Shown here: one piece after another, positions 38,353 through 50,166 of the stretch
Layout of the letters: each line of letters begins with the position of its first letter
How positions within the stretch are numbered: the stretch's first letter is position 1
From: Limnochordaceae bacterium
GTDB taxonomy: Bacteria; Bacillota; Limnochordia; Limnochordales; Geochordaceae
Assembly: GCA_014896295.1 (NCBI GenBank)
Contig: JADBKR010000008.1
Location: forward strand, 558,001-622,000
DNA length: 64,000 bases
Direction: 5' to 3'
Position numbers and translations under genes: made by a program
Notes under the pieces: generated by a model
What the model saw: the letters and a program-made list of their open reading frames with translations, nothing else
Database searches by the model: none
What the model was told of the DNA's origin: nothing

Positions 38353-38660
38353 ACCCTGTCGAAAAGGCCCTGAAAACCTGTGAAAACCGGTGGAAAGACC
38401 GTGGACAAGTCGGGCGTTTCCCCACAGCCCGCTGTTCGGGGACAGGAGGTCAGGCTGTTCGGTCGCCGGTTATCCCGATTGTGTCTCCCGTTCGTCCACA
38501 GCTTCGAACCGAGGGGGATTTTGACGGTCATGCGTCTGGCAGCCTTGTCCACATATCCACGGCTTCTACTCCCTCGACTGCATATCGTTAGTTCCTCCCT
38601 GGAGTAGCAGGAGGAGATGGCCTCGATCCAAGTCCAGGAAAAGGAGGACGCTACCCGCCC
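38353..38660. other. origin of replication, dnaA-dnaN intergenic cluster
   Basis: 308 gene-free bases with DnaA-box-like sites CGTGGACAA (38400), TTCCCCACA (38418), TCGTCCACA (38492), TTGTCCACA (38545) and overlapping ATATCCACG (38553). Just after the dnaA stop, GTGGAAAACC-like units recur at about 10-12-base steps (38358, 38370, 38380, 38390, 38401). This is the likely unwinding side of a bipartite origin. Confidence 0.85.
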
Positions 38661-39791
38661 ATGGAGATCACCTGTGCTCGCCAGCAACTGGCCGACGCTC
38701 TGGCCATCGTGGAGAGAGCTGCGGCCACCCGGGAGAACGTTCCCGTCCTCAACGGGATCCTCGTAGAGGCCTCTCCTTCCGGAATGAGCCTGCGGGCCAC
38801 GGACCTCGAGCTCAGCATTGCGGCTTTCGTCGAGGGACAACCGACGGAGCAAGGAGCGCGGGTCGTCGACGCGCGGCTTTTCTCCAGCCTCGTGCGGCGT
38901 CTTTCGGGAGAAACGGTACGAATCGCCACGATGAGCGGAGGTACTTCGGTCGTGGTGGAGTCCGGCGGGGCCCGCTTCTCCCTCGTCTCCGTCGACTCTC
39001 AGGAGTTTCCTGCCTTTCCGGAGCTGGCCGACGGCTGGAGGGTCGTCATGGGGGCCCAAGCACTCTATCGGGCCATTGCTCAGAGCCGCTTCGCGGCCGC
39101 CAGCTCGGACCAGCGGCCCGTCCTGAGCGGGGTCCTGGTGGAGGTGGAGGGGGAGAGCCTCCGATTGGTGGCGACCGATAGTTCCCGGTTGGCGTACCGG
39201 GAGGTGAGTGTCGACCGCACGGAGAGCTTTGGCAACGTGGGGCTGTTCGCTCCCCGGGTGATCCTGCCCGTCCGGGCGCTCGAGGAGATGCAGCGCATCT
39301 GCTCGGCGTTGGACGGAGGCGAGAGCGTGGCCCTCGAGCTGGGGGAGAGACTCGCGGTGTTGCGCTCTGGGGCAGTGGTACTGGTGAGCCGGCTCATCGA
39401 GGGCACTTTCCCTCCCTACCGGCAGGTGTTCGTCGAAAACCTGCCCAACAGGGTACGATTCCGCAGGCTCGAGCTGCTGGAAGCCGTGCAAAGGGCAGCC
39501 CTCCTCAGCCGGCGGGGACCGGCTGTGGTACAGTTATCCGTGGGCGAAGGGCGCCTGGTGGTCAAGAGCAAGGAGCAGGACGTGGCCCAGGGGGAAGAGG
39601 TGCTCGAGGCGTCGACCGAGGGAGAGGCGTTCGAGGCAGCCTATCAGGTGCGGTTCCTGGAGGACGTGCTGAAGGCCTTCGACGCGGAGGAGATGGCCAT
39701 CGAGGTCGGCGATCCGAGCCGCCAGGCGACTCTTCGCGTGCCCGGCGACGGGGGCTACCGGTACGTCCTGATGCCGGTCCGGCTGGGATGA
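38661..39791 (+). CDS. dnaN: DNA polymerase III beta sliding clamp
   Basis: 376 residues, three clamp folds. Typical N-terminus (MEITCARQQLADALAIVERAA), FAAASSDQRPVLSGVLVEVEG, and C-terminal YRYVLMPVRLG forming the partner-binding pocket. Starts 308 bases after dnaA. Confidence 0.97.
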   Translation: MEITCARQQLADALAIVERAAATRENVPVLNGILVEASPSGMSLRATDLELSIAAFVEGQPTEQGARVVDARLFSSLVRRLSGETVRIATMSGGTSVVVESGGARFSLVSVDSQEFPAFPELADGWRVVMGAQALYRAIAQSRFAAASSDQRPVLSGVLVEVEGESLRLVATDSSRLAYREVSVDRTESFGNVGLFAPRVILPVRALEEMQRICSALDGGESVALELGERLAVLRSGAVVLVSRLIEGTFPPYRQVFVENLPNRVRFRRLELLEAVQRAALLSRRGPAVVQLSVGEGRLVVKSKEQDVAQGEEVLEASTEGEAFEAAYQVRFLEDVLKAFDAEEMAIEVGDPSRQATLRVPGDGGYRYVLMPVRLG

Positions 39792-39857
39792 GCAGGGGCG
39801 AGGCTACCCTGTCCACGTGGGGGCCAGGGCGTACAGGCAGAGACGAAAGGACGAGGG

Positions 39858-40094
39858 ATGCCTGTAGTGGCGGCTGTGCCTGTGGGAATCCGGGAGGAGC
39901 CCATCGAGCTCCAGCAGTTCCTCAAGCTGAGCGGGGCGGCGCGTACCGGGGGAGAGGCGAAGGTGCTGATCGGCGCCGGGCGAGTGAGGGTCAACGGCCG
40001 GCCCGAGCTGCGCCGCAGCCGCAAGCTTCGACCCGGAGACGAGGTAGAGGTCGCCGGACGCGGGCTCTTCGTCGTCATCACCAGACTGGGCTGA
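39858..40094 (+). CDS. yaaA: S4-domain RNA-binding protein YaaA
   Basis: 78 residues: a lone S4 domain (IELQQFLKLSGAARTGGEAK, IGAGRVRVNGRPELRRSRKL, GDEVEVAG). Sits between dnaN and recF as in Bacillus. Thought to act in ribosome biogenesis. ATG preceded by GGACGAGGG. Confidence 0.9.
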   Translation: MPVVAAVPVGIREEPIELQQFLKLSGAARTGGEAKVLIGAGRVRVNGRPELRRSRKLRPGDEVEVAGRGLFVVITRLG

Positions 40095-40104
40095 GCCGTC
40101 GCCC

Positions 40105-41256
40105 GTGCGGGTCGATTTCCTTCGCCTCACCCATTACCGCAACTTCCGGGACGTCCTGGTCGAGGCCAGCCCGGGCCTCAATTTCCTGGTGGGACTCAAC
40201 GGGCAGGGCAAGACCAATCTGCTCGAAGCCCTCTGGGTACTGGCCGGCGCACGCTCGCCAAGGGCACGTGAGCCCGGAGACCTCGTCACGTACGGCGTCG
40301 AGCAAGGGCACGTCCATGCTCGGGTGAGCCAGGACGCGACCGGCGTGACCCGAGACGTCGAGGTCACCCTTGCAAGGGGAACGGCCCGCTCGTACCGCCT
40401 CAACGGCAAGCCGCTCCCCAGGGCGGCGGACGTCTTGGGAACGCTGGCGGTGCTGTGGTTTTCGCCCGACGAGGTCGATTTGATTCGAGGAGGCCCCGCG
40501 GACCGGCGGCGCTTCCTGGACGTGGTGCTGGCCCAAACGGACGGCACCTACCGCCGGCTCGTGCTCCAGTACGGGCGGATCCTGCTGCAGCGCAACCGGA
40601 CCCTGCAGCAGATCCGCGAGGGGCAGGCCGCGCCGTCGCTGCTCGACGCCTGGGACGAGCAGCTGGTCGCCGCCGGCTCCTATCTGACCGTCGCCCGCCA
40701 CGCACTGGTCGACGCCATCGCCGGGACGGCGGCGCAGACCTATCAGGCCATAGCCGGGAGCGCCTCGACCCTGGAAATGACGTACAAGGCCTCCGGGCCC
40801 GGGGCGGCCGATCGGGGAGCTGCGGATCCCCGTTCGCTCCAGCGGGCGTTCGCGGCCCATCTGGAGCGCCTGCGAGCGGCCGAGCTGGCACGGGGGGTGA
40901 CGCTGGCAGGCCCGCACCGGGACGATCTGGAGATCGGCCTGGACGGCGTGGAAGTGCGCCGCTTTGGGTCCAGGGGCCAGCAACGCACCGCTGCCGTGGC
41001 TCTCCACCTGGCCGCCTGGGAGTGGATGAGGGAGCGCAGCGGCGAAGGCCCCGTGCTGCTCCTCGACGACGTGGCGTCTGAGCTCGACGCCGGCCGCCGG
41101 GCACGGCTGATCCGGGCGCTACCCGAAACGGCGCAGGTATGGCTCAGCGCGACGGCGCTCGATCCGGAGTGGCTTTCTCCCCAACGGCAGGCCGTGCGTC
41201 CCGGGAGGGCATGGAGGGTTTCGGGCGGCACCCTGGAAATCCTCGCAGGTGCGTGA
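40105..41256 (+). CDS. recF: DNA replication and repair protein RecF
   Basis: 383 residues. SMC-like ATPase: Walker A GLNGQGKTNLLEALWVLAG, signature GSRGQQRTAAVALHLA and Walker B GPVLLLDDVASELDAGRR. Loads RecA at gaps with RecO and RecR. GTG start 10 bases after yaaA. Confidence 0.96.
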   Translation: MRVDFLRLTHYRNFRDVLVEASPGLNFLVGLNGQGKTNLLEALWVLAGARSPRAREPGDLVTYGVEQGHVHARVSQDATGVTRDVEVTLARGTARSYRLNGKPLPRAADVLGTLAVLWFSPDEVDLIRGGPADRRRFLDVVLAQTDGTYRRLVLQYGRILLQRNRTLQQIREGQAAPSLLDAWDEQLVAAGSYLTVARHALVDAIAGTAAQTYQAIAGSASTLEMTYKASGPGAADRGAADPRSLQRAFAAHLERLRAAELARGVTLAGPHRDDLEIGLDGVEVRRFGSRGQQRTAAVALHLAAWEWMRERSGEGPVLLLDDVASELDAGRRARLIRALPETAQVWLSATALDPEWLSPQRQAVRPGRAWRVSGGTLEILAGA

Positions 41257-41318
41257 CGGTGCCGCGTTGCGTGGGGCGGCCATGGGCAGGGCTACCGTTT
41301 CGAGAGGAGAGTGGCGGC

Positions 41319-41648
41319 GTGTACGTGCACCTCGGCGGGGACGTGGTCGTACGGGTCAGGGACGTCATCGCCATCGTGGACCTGGCCGCGACTCAGCGGC
41401 GGGGCCTCTCCGTCGCCGACATCATCGGGGGTAGGGCTTCGCCCCAGGGAGTGACCCGGGTGGGTGACGGGGCCGGCACCTCCCTGGTGGTCACGTCCGA
41501 TCACCTCTACATCTCCCCCATCTCCCCCCTCACTCTGCGCCGCAGGGCCCAGGCACCGTGGGCGGCCGACCGGGAGGATGAGGGGACCCCTTTGCTCTCG
41601 CCGCGGCGGCGACGCAAAGGAGCGAAGCGGGCACGCCGTCGCCTTTGA
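41319..41648 (+). CDS. remB: RemB/DUF370-like regulator (YaaB)
   Basis: 109 residues from GTG 41319 (GAGAGGAGAG ahead). YVHLGGDVVVRVRDVIAIVDL at the N-terminus and TSLVVTSDHLYISPISPLTL match YaaB/RemB, which in Bacillus regulates matrix genes and sits between recF and gyrB. A basic tail (RRRRKGAKRARRRL) extends beyond the family's usual end. Confidence 0.88.
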   Translation: MYVHLGGDVVVRVRDVIAIVDLAATQRRGLSVADIIGGRASPQGVTRVGDGAGTSLVVTSDHLYISPISPLTLRRRAQAPWAADREDEGTPLLSPRRRRKGAKRARRRL

Positions 41649-41671
41649 CAGAGCGCAAGGGTTATAATTAA

Positions 41672-43645
<1,974 letters not shown>

Positions 43646-43682
43646 GGACATCCTCCTCGCGGAGAGCTGGGAGCGCTGAGGC

Positions 43683-46145
43683 ATGGCCGTAGGCGGGCTG
43701 GGCAAGATCATCCCCATCGAACTCGAGCAGGAGATGCGCCGGTCGTACATCGACTACGCCATGAGCGTGATCGTGGACCGGGCGCTGCCCGACGTGCGCG
43801 ACGGGCTCAAACCCGTTCAGCGCCGCATCCTGCACGCGATGAGCGAGATGGGGCTCCGGCCCGACCGGCCGTTCCGCAAGTCGGCGGCGGTCGTCGGGGA
43901 AGTGGTCGGGAAGTACCATCCCCACGGCGATGCGCCCGTTTACGAAGCCATGGTGCGCATGGCCCAGGACTTCAACTACCGTTATCCTCTCGTGCAGGGT
44001 CATGGCAACTATGGTTCCATCGATGGCGATCCCCCGGCCGCGATGCGTTACACCGAGGCGCGGCTCTCCCGGATCGCCATGGAGATGCTGCGGGACATCG
44101 AGAAAGAGACCGTCGACTTCGTCCCCAACTACGACGGCACCCAGCAGCAGCCGGCGGTGCTACCTGCCCGCATCCCCAACCTGCTGATCAACGGGGCCTC
44201 GGGGATCGCGGTGGGCATGGCCACCAACATCCCGCCCCACAACCTGGGAGAGATCATCGACGCGCTGGTGCTGCTCATCGACCACCCCGACGCCTCCGAC
44301 GAGCAACTGCTCCGGATCGTCAAGGGGCCGGACTTTCCCGGCGGCGCCATCATCATGGGCACCGAGGGCATCAAAGAGGCCTACCTGACCGGCCGCGGGC
44401 ATATCCGGGTGCGGGCGCGCCTGTCGGCGGAGCCGATGGGCGGGGGCCGCACGCGCATCGTCGTGACCGAGCTGCCTTACATGGTCAACAAGGCGGCGCT
44501 CATCGCCAAGATTGCCGACCTGGTGCGGGAGCACCGGATCGAGGGCATCAGCGAAGTGCGGGACGAGTCAGACCGGGAGGGGCTTCGGATCGCCATCGAG
44601 CTGCGCCGCGACGCCCAGCCGCAAGTCGTGATCAACCGGCTGTTCAAGCACACGCAGCTGGAGGACACCTTCGGGGTCATCCTCCTGGCCCTGGTCAACG
44701 GCAAGCCCGAGGTGCTCACGCTGCGCCAGGCGCTCCGCCACTACCTCGACTTCCAGCTCGAGGTAGTCACCCGGCGCACCCGCTTCGATCTCGAAAAGGC
44801 GCGGGATCGCTTGCACATCGTGGAGGGCCTGCTCATCGCCCTCGACCACATCGACGAGATCATCGCCCTCATCCGCTCCTCCGAGGACGAAGGGGCGGCC
44901 CGCCAGGCCCTGATGGAGCGCTTCAGCCTCAGCGAGCAGCAGGCCAACGCGATCCTGGAGATGCAACTCCGCCGGCTGACGGGCCTCGAGCGGGGAAAGC
45001 TGGAGCAGGAGCGTGCGGAGCTGGTGAAGACGGTGGAGCGGCTCAGCGCCATCCTCGGCGACGTCGACGAGCTCTACCGGCTCATCAAGACGGAACTCCT
45101 GGAGATCCGCCAGCGCTTCGCCGACCCCCGGCGCACCGAGATCACCGAGGAGCAGCCCGAGGTGAGCGAGGACGACCTGGTGGCGCTGGAGGACATCGTC
45201 ATCACCCTTACCCACAACGGGTACATCAAGCGCCAGCCCACCTCGACCTACCGCAACCAGCGCAGGGGCGGCCGGGGCGTCACGGCCATGGCGACCCGCG
45301 ACGAGGACTTCGCCGAGCACCTGTTCGTCGCGACCACGCACACCCAGGTGCTCCTCTTCACCGACAGGGGCAAGATGTACCATCTCAAGGGGCGGGAGAT
45401 CCCGGAGGCGTCCCGAGGGGCACGGGGCACGTCCATCTACAACCTCCTGCCCATGCCGTCCGACGAGTCCGTGGCCGCCGCCATTGCCGTGACCGACTTC
45501 GACCAGGGGCGGTATCTGTTCATGGCGACTCGCAACGGCATCGTGAAGAAGACGCCGCTGTCGGAGTTCGCGACCAACCGGCAGGGGATCATCGCCTGCA
45601 ACCTCGACGATGACGACCGGCTGGTGGGAGTCATGCTGACCGAGGGCAGCCATGAGATCTTGCTGGTGACGCGCCGCGGGCAGGCCGCGCGCTTCAACGA
45701 GGCAGACGTGCGCCCGATGGGGCGGGCGGCCCGAGGCGTCATCGGCGTGCGCCTCGACGAGGGCGATTACGTGGTGGCGATGGATGCCGCCCGGCGCGGG
45801 GCCGACGTGCTCATCGTCACGGAGCGAGGGTACGGCAAGCGCACCCCGGTCGAGGAGTATCGCCTGACCCGGCGCGGCGGGAAAGGGGTCCGGGCCATCG
45901 GCCAGAGCCCGCGCAACGGCCCCGTGGCCGGGATGAAGGTCGTCGAGGACGACGACGAACTCATGGTAATCTCGGCCCGGGGGATCATGATCCGGCTGCG
46001 CGTCTCGGACGTCTCCCGCCAGGGACGCGGTGCCCGGGGCGTCGTCGTCATGCGTCTCGACGAGGGGGACCTCGTGGCGGCCCTGGCCCAGGTCGCGGCT
46101 TCCCGGGACGAGAACGGCGACGAGCCGGCCGAAGAGCCCGGGTGA
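43683..46145 (+). CDS. gyrA: DNA gyrase subunit A
   Basis: 820 residues. Catalytic tyrosine in [11 protein letters not shown]; quinolone region reads [13 protein letters not shown], with Ala-Pro where Ser-Ala is usual. The GyrA box QRRGGRG confirms gyrase rather than topoisomerase IV. The C-terminal beta-pinwheel is followed by an acidic tail ([11 protein letters not shown]). 37 bases after gyrB. Confidence 0.97.
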   Translation: MAVGGLGKIIPIELEQEMRRSYIDYAMSVIVDRALPDVRDGLKPVQRRILHAMSEMGLRPDRPFRKSAAVVGEVVGKYHPHGDAPVYEAMVRMAQDFNYRYPLVQGHGNYGSIDGDPPAAMRYTEARLSRIAMEMLRDIEKETVDFVPNYDGTQQQPAVLPARIPNLLINGASGIAVGMATNIPPHNLGEIIDALVLLIDHPDASDEQLLRIVKGPDFPGGAIIMGTEGIKEAYLTGRGHIRVRARLSAEPMGGGRTRIVVTELPYMVNKAALIAKIADLVREHRIEGISEVRDESDREGLRIAIELRRDAQPQVVINRLFKHTQLEDTFGVILLALVNGKPEVLTLRQALRHYLDFQLEVVTRRTRFDLEKARDRLHIVEGLLIALDHIDEIIALIRSSEDEGAARQALMERFSLSEQQANAILEMQLRRLTGLERGKLEQERAELVKTVERLSAILGDVDELYRLIKTELLEIRQRFADPRRTEITEEQPEVSEDDLVALEDIVITLTHNGYIKRQPTSTYRNQRRGGRGVTAMATRDEDFAEHLFVATTHTQVLLFTDRGKMYHLKGREIPEASRGARGTSIYNLLPMPSDESVAAAIAVTDFDQGRYLFMATRNGIVKKTPLSEFATNRQGIIACNLDDDDRLVGVMLTEGSHEILLVTRRGQAARFNEADVRPMGRAARGVIGVRLDEGDYVVAMDAARRGADVLIVTERGYGKRTPVEEYRLTRRGGKGVRAIGQSPRNGPVAGMKVVEDDDELMVISARGIMIRLRVSDVSRQGRGARGVVVMRLDEGDLVAALAQVAASRDENGDEPAEEPG

Positions 46146-46187
46146 CGGCCGCAGCGCAGCGCCTGCGAGCAGCGTGAGGCCCCAGAG

Positions 46188-47624
46188 GTGAGCGACATGC
46201 CGCTGGATCTGGAGCCCCTCGGCCCCAACCGGTACGTGCTCAGGCGCCAGGGCCCCATGCGGGTCGACGCCGTCGTTTATCTCAACGCCGCGTTACGCCA
46301 GTCCTTCCGTGAAGAGACGGCGCTCCAACAGCTGGCCGACGCGGCCTCTCTCCCGGGGGTCGTCAGCCGGGTGGTCGGGATGCCCGACATCCACCAGGGA
46401 TTCGGGCTCCCCATCGGCGGGGTGGTGGCGACCGACGCTGACACGGGCGTGGTCTCTGCCGGAGCCGTCGGCTACGACATCAACTGCGGTGTCCGGCTGA
46501 TCCGCACGAACCTGACGCGCCTCGAGATGAACAGGGAGAGGCTCCAGAGGGTCATGCGGGCGGTCGAGGATCGGATCCCCGCCGGGGTGGGCAAGCAGTC
46601 CCGGCACAAGGAGCTGCTCCCCCGGCTGCCCGAGGTGCTCACCGGGGGTGCGGCCTACCTCGTCGAGGAGGGCTATGGCGTCCCGGAAGACGTGGAGGCG
46701 ACCGAAGAGTACGGGCGCGTCGAGGGAGCGGACCTTGCCGCGGTGAGCCAGGAAGCTTTGGAGCGGGCCGGGCAGCTGGCCACCATCGGCGGGGGCAACC
46801 ATTTCGTGGAGATCGGCTACGTGGAGGAAGTCTTCGACCGGTCCCTGGCCGGCGCGTTCGGGCTCGAGGAAGGCCAGGTCACGGTGCTCGTGCACTCGGG
46901 GAGCCGAGGGTTCGGACACCAGGTCTGCTCCGACTACGCCGCCTCGATGGCCGGCGCCGCTGCCCGCTACGGCATCGACCTTCCCTCGAAGGGCCTCGCC
47001 GCAGCTCCCATCGATTCCCCCCTCGGGCAGCGCTACCTGGGAGCCATGCACTGCGCCATCAACTTTGCGTTCGCCAACCGCCAGCTGATGACCCACGACA
47101 TCCGCCGGGCGTTCGAGGAAGCGATGGGGAGCTCGTGGGAAGCCTTGGGGATGGCGGTGGTCTACGATGTGGCCCACAACATCGCGAAGTTCGAACGCCA
47201 CTTCGGCCGCCGGGTGCTGGTGCACCGCAAGGGAGCGACCCGGGCGCTTCCGCCGGGCCATCCCGTCAATCCGCGCCGGTACCTCCACACCGGGCACCCC
47301 GTCCTGATCCCCGGCAGCATGGGGACGGCCTCCTACGTCGCGGTCGGGCAACCCGGGATCGAGGAGACGTTCACGTCGGCCAATCACGGCGCCGGGCGAG
47401 TGCTTTCCCGGGCGGCGGCCCGGCGGCAGGTGAGCCGGGAGGCCTTCCATGAAAGCCTTGGGGACGTGCTGACCAACGTGGCCAACTACCGGGCGATCGT
47501 CGACGAGGCGCCCCAGGCGTACAAGGACATCGACGCTGTCGTCGAGACGCTGGCCGAGATCGGGCTGACCCGCAAGGTCGCCCGCCTGCGGCCGCTGGCG
47601 GTCATCAAGGGGGAGGGGGATTGA
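46188..47624 (+). CDS. rtcB: RNA-splicing ligase RtcB
   Basis: 478 residues. GYDINCGVRLIRTNL with the Mn-binding cysteine, GGGNHFVEIG, LVHSGSRGFGHQV and the guanylated-histidine motif SANHGAGRVLSR. Joins RNA 2',3'-cyclic phosphate (or 3'-phosphate) to 5'-OH ends using GTP. No archease gene is adjacent. The ylbF-type gene starts one base after its stop. GTG 46188 or ATG 46197. Confidence 0.94.
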   Translation: MSDMPLDLEPLGPNRYVLRRQGPMRVDAVVYLNAALRQSFREETALQQLADAASLPGVVSRVVGMPDIHQGFGLPIGGVVATDADTGVVSAGAVGYDINCGVRLIRTNLTRLEMNRERLQRVMRAVEDRIPAGVGKQSRHKELLPRLPEVLTGGAAYLVEEGYGVPEDVEATEEYGRVEGADLAAVSQEALERAGQLATIGGGNHFVEIGYVEEVFDRSLAGAFGLEEGQVTVLVHSGSRGFGHQVCSDYAASMAGAAARYGIDLPSKGLAAAPIDSPLGQRYLGAMHCAINFAFANRQLMTHDIRRAFEEAMGSSWEALGMAVVYDVAHNIAKFERHFGRRVLVHRKGATRALPPGHPVNPRRYLHTGHPVLIPGSMGTASYVAVGQPGIEETFTSANHGAGRVLSRAAARRQVSREAFHESLGDVLTNVANYRAIVDEAPQAYKDIDAVVETLAEIGLTRKVARLRPLAVIKGEGD

Positions 47625-47625
47625 G

Positions 47626-48090
47626 ATGGCCGAGGGGAACGGGTGGGACCTTTCCCCGGACATACAGGAGGCGATCCGGAAACTGGCCGAAAGTCTGGCG
47701 GCCAGGGACGAGGTCAAGGAGCTCAAGGCCGCGAGGGCCGAGCTCGACCGCCACGAGGCGGCCCGCATCATGTTGCGGGATCTCCGCCAGCGGGAGCGCA
47801 GGCTCGCCGAGCGGCAGATGGCCGGCGAGAAGATCTCCGACCAGGAGCTCGAAGAGCTGCGGCAGGTGGCCGGCGTGGTCGGGTTCAACCCGTACGTCCG
47901 TGCCCTGTTGGAGGCCGAGTTACGCTACGCGACCCTGATGGCGGGGATCCAGCGGGCGCTCGAAGAGGCCCTCGGCTTTGCCTCGGAGCCGCCGGACGGC
48001 GAAGGGGATGCCTCGGGGCAGCAGGAGGCGGCGGGTCGGGGCAAGGTGGAGCCCGCGCGCTCCCGCCTTTGGGTGCCCGGTCAACCGTGA
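47626..48090 (+). CDS. YlbF/YmcA family regulator
   Basis: 154 residues. Helical Com_YlbF (DUF964) domain: LAESLAARDEVKELKAARAEL, ARIMLRDLRQRERRLAERQ, NPYVRALLEAELRYATLM. A disordered Gly/Glu-rich tail follows. In Bacillus the YlbF-YmcA-YaaT complex adjusts RNase Y cleavage, competence and sporulation. Coupled to rtcB. Confidence 0.85.
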   Translation: MAEGNGWDLSPDIQEAIRKLAESLAARDEVKELKAARAELDRHEAARIMLRDLRQRERRLAERQMAGEKISDQELEELRQVAGVVGFNPYVRALLEAELRYATLMAGIQRALEEALGFASEPPDGEGDASGQQEAAGRGKVEPARSRLWVPGQP

Positions 48091-48123
48091 CCACAAGACG
48101 CAGAAGGGCAGGCGACCCGGGTC

Positions 48124-49431
48124 GTGGCAGAACAGACGGCACCTCGCGTGGACGTAGACGATCTGGGGCAGTACGTGGGCAAGCCGGTGCAGGTGTGGGG
48201 GTGGCTCTTCAACTCGCGATCGAGCGGCCGCATCGTCTTCCTGCTGGTGAGAGACGGGACGGGGCTCGTGCAGGCGGTCGTGTCCCAGCGTGACGTGGAA
48301 GGGCGGGTCTGGGATCAGGCCCGGCGCCTGACCCAGGAGTCGTCCCTCAAGGTGACGGGCACGGTGCGCGCCGACGAGCGGGCTCCGGGAGGCTTCGAGC
48401 TCCTGGTGCAGGACCTGGAGCTCGTGCACCTCGCCGTGGACTACCCCATCACCCCCAAAGAGCACGGCGTCGACTTCCTGCTCGACCATCGCCACCTGTG
48501 GCTGCGGTCGCGGCGGCAACACGCGATCTTGCGCATCCGCAGCACCCTCGTCGGGGCGGTGCGGGAGTTTTTCGACCGGGAGGGATTCGTCCTGGTCGAC
48601 GCCCCGATCCTCACCCCGGCCGCGGTCGAAGGGACCACCACCCTCTTCCGTACCGACTACTTCGGCACGCCTGCCTACCTGAGCCAGAGCGGGCAGCTCT
48701 ACATGGAGGCCGCGGCGATGGCGTTCGGCCGGGCGTACTGCTTCGGGCCCACGTTCAGGGCCGAGCACTCGAAGACGCGCCGGCACCTGATGGAGTTCTG
48801 GATGGTCGAGCCGGAAGTGGCGTGGGCCGGGCTCGACGACATCTGCCGCCTGGCCGAGGGCCTGGTGTCTCACGTGGTGGGGCGGGTCCTGGAGCGGCAC
48901 CGCCCGGAGCTTGCCCTGCTCGAGCGCGACACGGCGCCGCTGGAGCGGGTCCGGCCGCCGTTCCCGCGCGTCACGTACGACGAGGCCATCGAGATCCTGC
49001 GGAAAAACGGAGCCGCCGTGGAGTGGGGAGCCGACTTCGGAGGTGACGAAGAGACGATCCTGTCCAACGCCTTCGACCGGCCCGTCTTCGTCACCCACTA
49101 CCCGGCTCACGTCAAGGCGTTTTACATGAAGCCGGCGCCCGACCGGCCGGAAGTGGTGCTGGGGGCCGACCTGCTGGCGCCCGAGGGCTACGGGGAGATC
49201 ATCGGCGGAGGACAGCGCATCGACGACCTGGAGCTCTTGATGCGGCGTATCGAGGAGCACCACCTCCCCAAAGAGGCCTACGAGTGGTACCTCGACCTGC
49301 GACGCTACGGTTCCGTGCCCCACGGCGGCTTCGGCATGGGCATCGAGCGGGTACTGGCCTGGATCTGCGGCCTTCCCCACGTACGGGAAACCATTCCCTT
49401 TCCCAGGACCCTGTACCGGCTCTACCCCTGA
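48124..49431 (+). CDS. asnS: asparaginyl-tRNA synthetase
   Basis: 435 residues. OB-fold anticodon-binding domain ([20 protein letters not shown]) and class II catalytic core: motif 2 [20 protein letters not shown], motif 3 [16 protein letters not shown]. The missing Asp-type insertions and [11 protein letters not shown] favour AsnRS over AspRS. GTG 48124. Confidence 0.93.
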   Translation: MAEQTAPRVDVDDLGQYVGKPVQVWGWLFNSRSSGRIVFLLVRDGTGLVQAVVSQRDVEGRVWDQARRLTQESSLKVTGTVRADERAPGGFELLVQDLELVHLAVDYPITPKEHGVDFLLDHRHLWLRSRRQHAILRIRSTLVGAVREFFDREGFVLVDAPILTPAAVEGTTTLFRTDYFGTPAYLSQSGQLYMEAAAMAFGRAYCFGPTFRAEHSKTRRHLMEFWMVEPEVAWAGLDDICRLAEGLVSHVVGRVLERHRPELALLERDTAPLERVRPPFPRVTYDEAIEILRKNGAAVEWGADFGGDEETILSNAFDRPVFVTHYPAHVKAFYMKPAPDRPEVVLGADLLAPEGYGEIIGGGQRIDDLELLMRRIEEHHLPKEAYEWYLDLRRYGSVPHGGFGMGIERVLAWICGLPHVRETIPFPRTLYRLYP

Positions 49432-49480
49432 TCGGCGCGCGGGCGCGGCCGGTGCACCTTGGCGCGCCGGGGCGCGGCTC

Positions 49481-49723
49481 TCATCGTTGCCACAGCGTCG
49501 CCAGGATGAGGGCGACCGCCACGGCCAGGGTACCCATGCGCAGCGGCGACAGCTTGCCTGCCAGCCCGGCGAGGCCGATGGCGGTCACGGAGGCGAGCAC
49601 CAGCGGCCCGACGACCCCGAGCAGGCCGTTGATGCGCATGGCGTCGGCGACCCGCCCGGAGCGCACCATGAGCACGGCGGCCATGATCTCGATGGTCGCC
49701 GATAACAGTCGCAGCAGCGCCAT
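49481..49723 (-). CDS. yqhV: YqhV family membrane protein (DUF2619)
   Basis: 80 residues from ATG 49723 (89 from GTG 49750). Three membrane helices: MALLRLLSATIEIMAAVLMV, INGLLGVVGPLVLASVTAIG, LAVAVALILATLW. The opening pattern and GLLGVVGPLVL match YqhV, a Bacillota protein encoded near sporulation genes in Bacillus; function unknown. Convergent with asnS. Confidence 0.8.
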   Translation of the reverse strand: MALLRLLSATIEIMAAVLMVRSGRVADAMRINGLLGVVGPLVLASVTAIGLAGLAGKLSPLRMGTLAVAVALILATLWQR

Positions 49724-49887
49724 GCCGGAGACGATTCGCTCCTCAGGCACCCGATCCGGAGCCGCCCCTCCGCCGGCGAGTTCCAGCCCTCTACCGTATG
49801 CCCGCTGCCTGACCGGGAATGCCTGGCGGCCCCCATGATGGCCTCCCGCCGAGCGAACCCATGCTAACAGGAGGGCGACAGGATGCC

Positions 49888-50166
49888 GTGAAGCCGAAAC
49901 ACGACCAACACCGCCCAGCCGCCGACCCCTTGCGCGGCCATACCGGCTCGGTGGGCGAGGGGCCCGTCGTGCTGTATGACGCCGGGGTCGCGGTGCTCGC
50001 CATGGTGGCCGTATTCGTGGGGCTGGCGGCGGTGATCCTGGACGGAGGGTCTCAGGGCGGGACGGCGAGCCCGGTGGCCCGGGAGCCGGGAGCGCGGCCG
50101 AGTCCCGAAGCGCCCCGCCGGCGGCTACCCCTCCGGCGCCCGCAGCGCACGGGCGGGGGTACGTGA
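49888..50166 (+). CDS. small single-pass membrane protein, possibly N-terminal part of a TM-PDZ protein
   Basis: 92 residues from GTG 49888 (GGAGGG 13 bases ahead). Basic cytoplasmic N-terminus, one helix (AGVAVLAMVAVFVGLAAVIL), then an Arg/Pro-rich end. From about 50090 the frame of the next gene has the better composition (SRSAPPAATPPAPAAHGRG, an Ala/Pro linker), so the two may be one membrane-anchored PDZ protein split by an indel. Otherwise the two genes overlap by GTGA. Confidence 0.5.
   Translation: MKPKHDQHRPAADPLRGHTGSVGEGPVVLYDAGVAVLAMVAVFVGLAAVILDGGSQGGTASPVAREPGARPSPEAPRRRLPLRRPQRTGGGT

Noticed and set aside
41645-41668. TTGACA...TATAAT promoter before gyrB
   Set aside because: The two boxes are only 12 bases apart, too close for a sigma-A promoter; the TATAAT may still be used alone.
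49433-49469. GC-rich inverted repeat between asnS and yqhV as a terminator
   Set aside because: Eight paired bases around a 21-base loop and no T tract on either strand.
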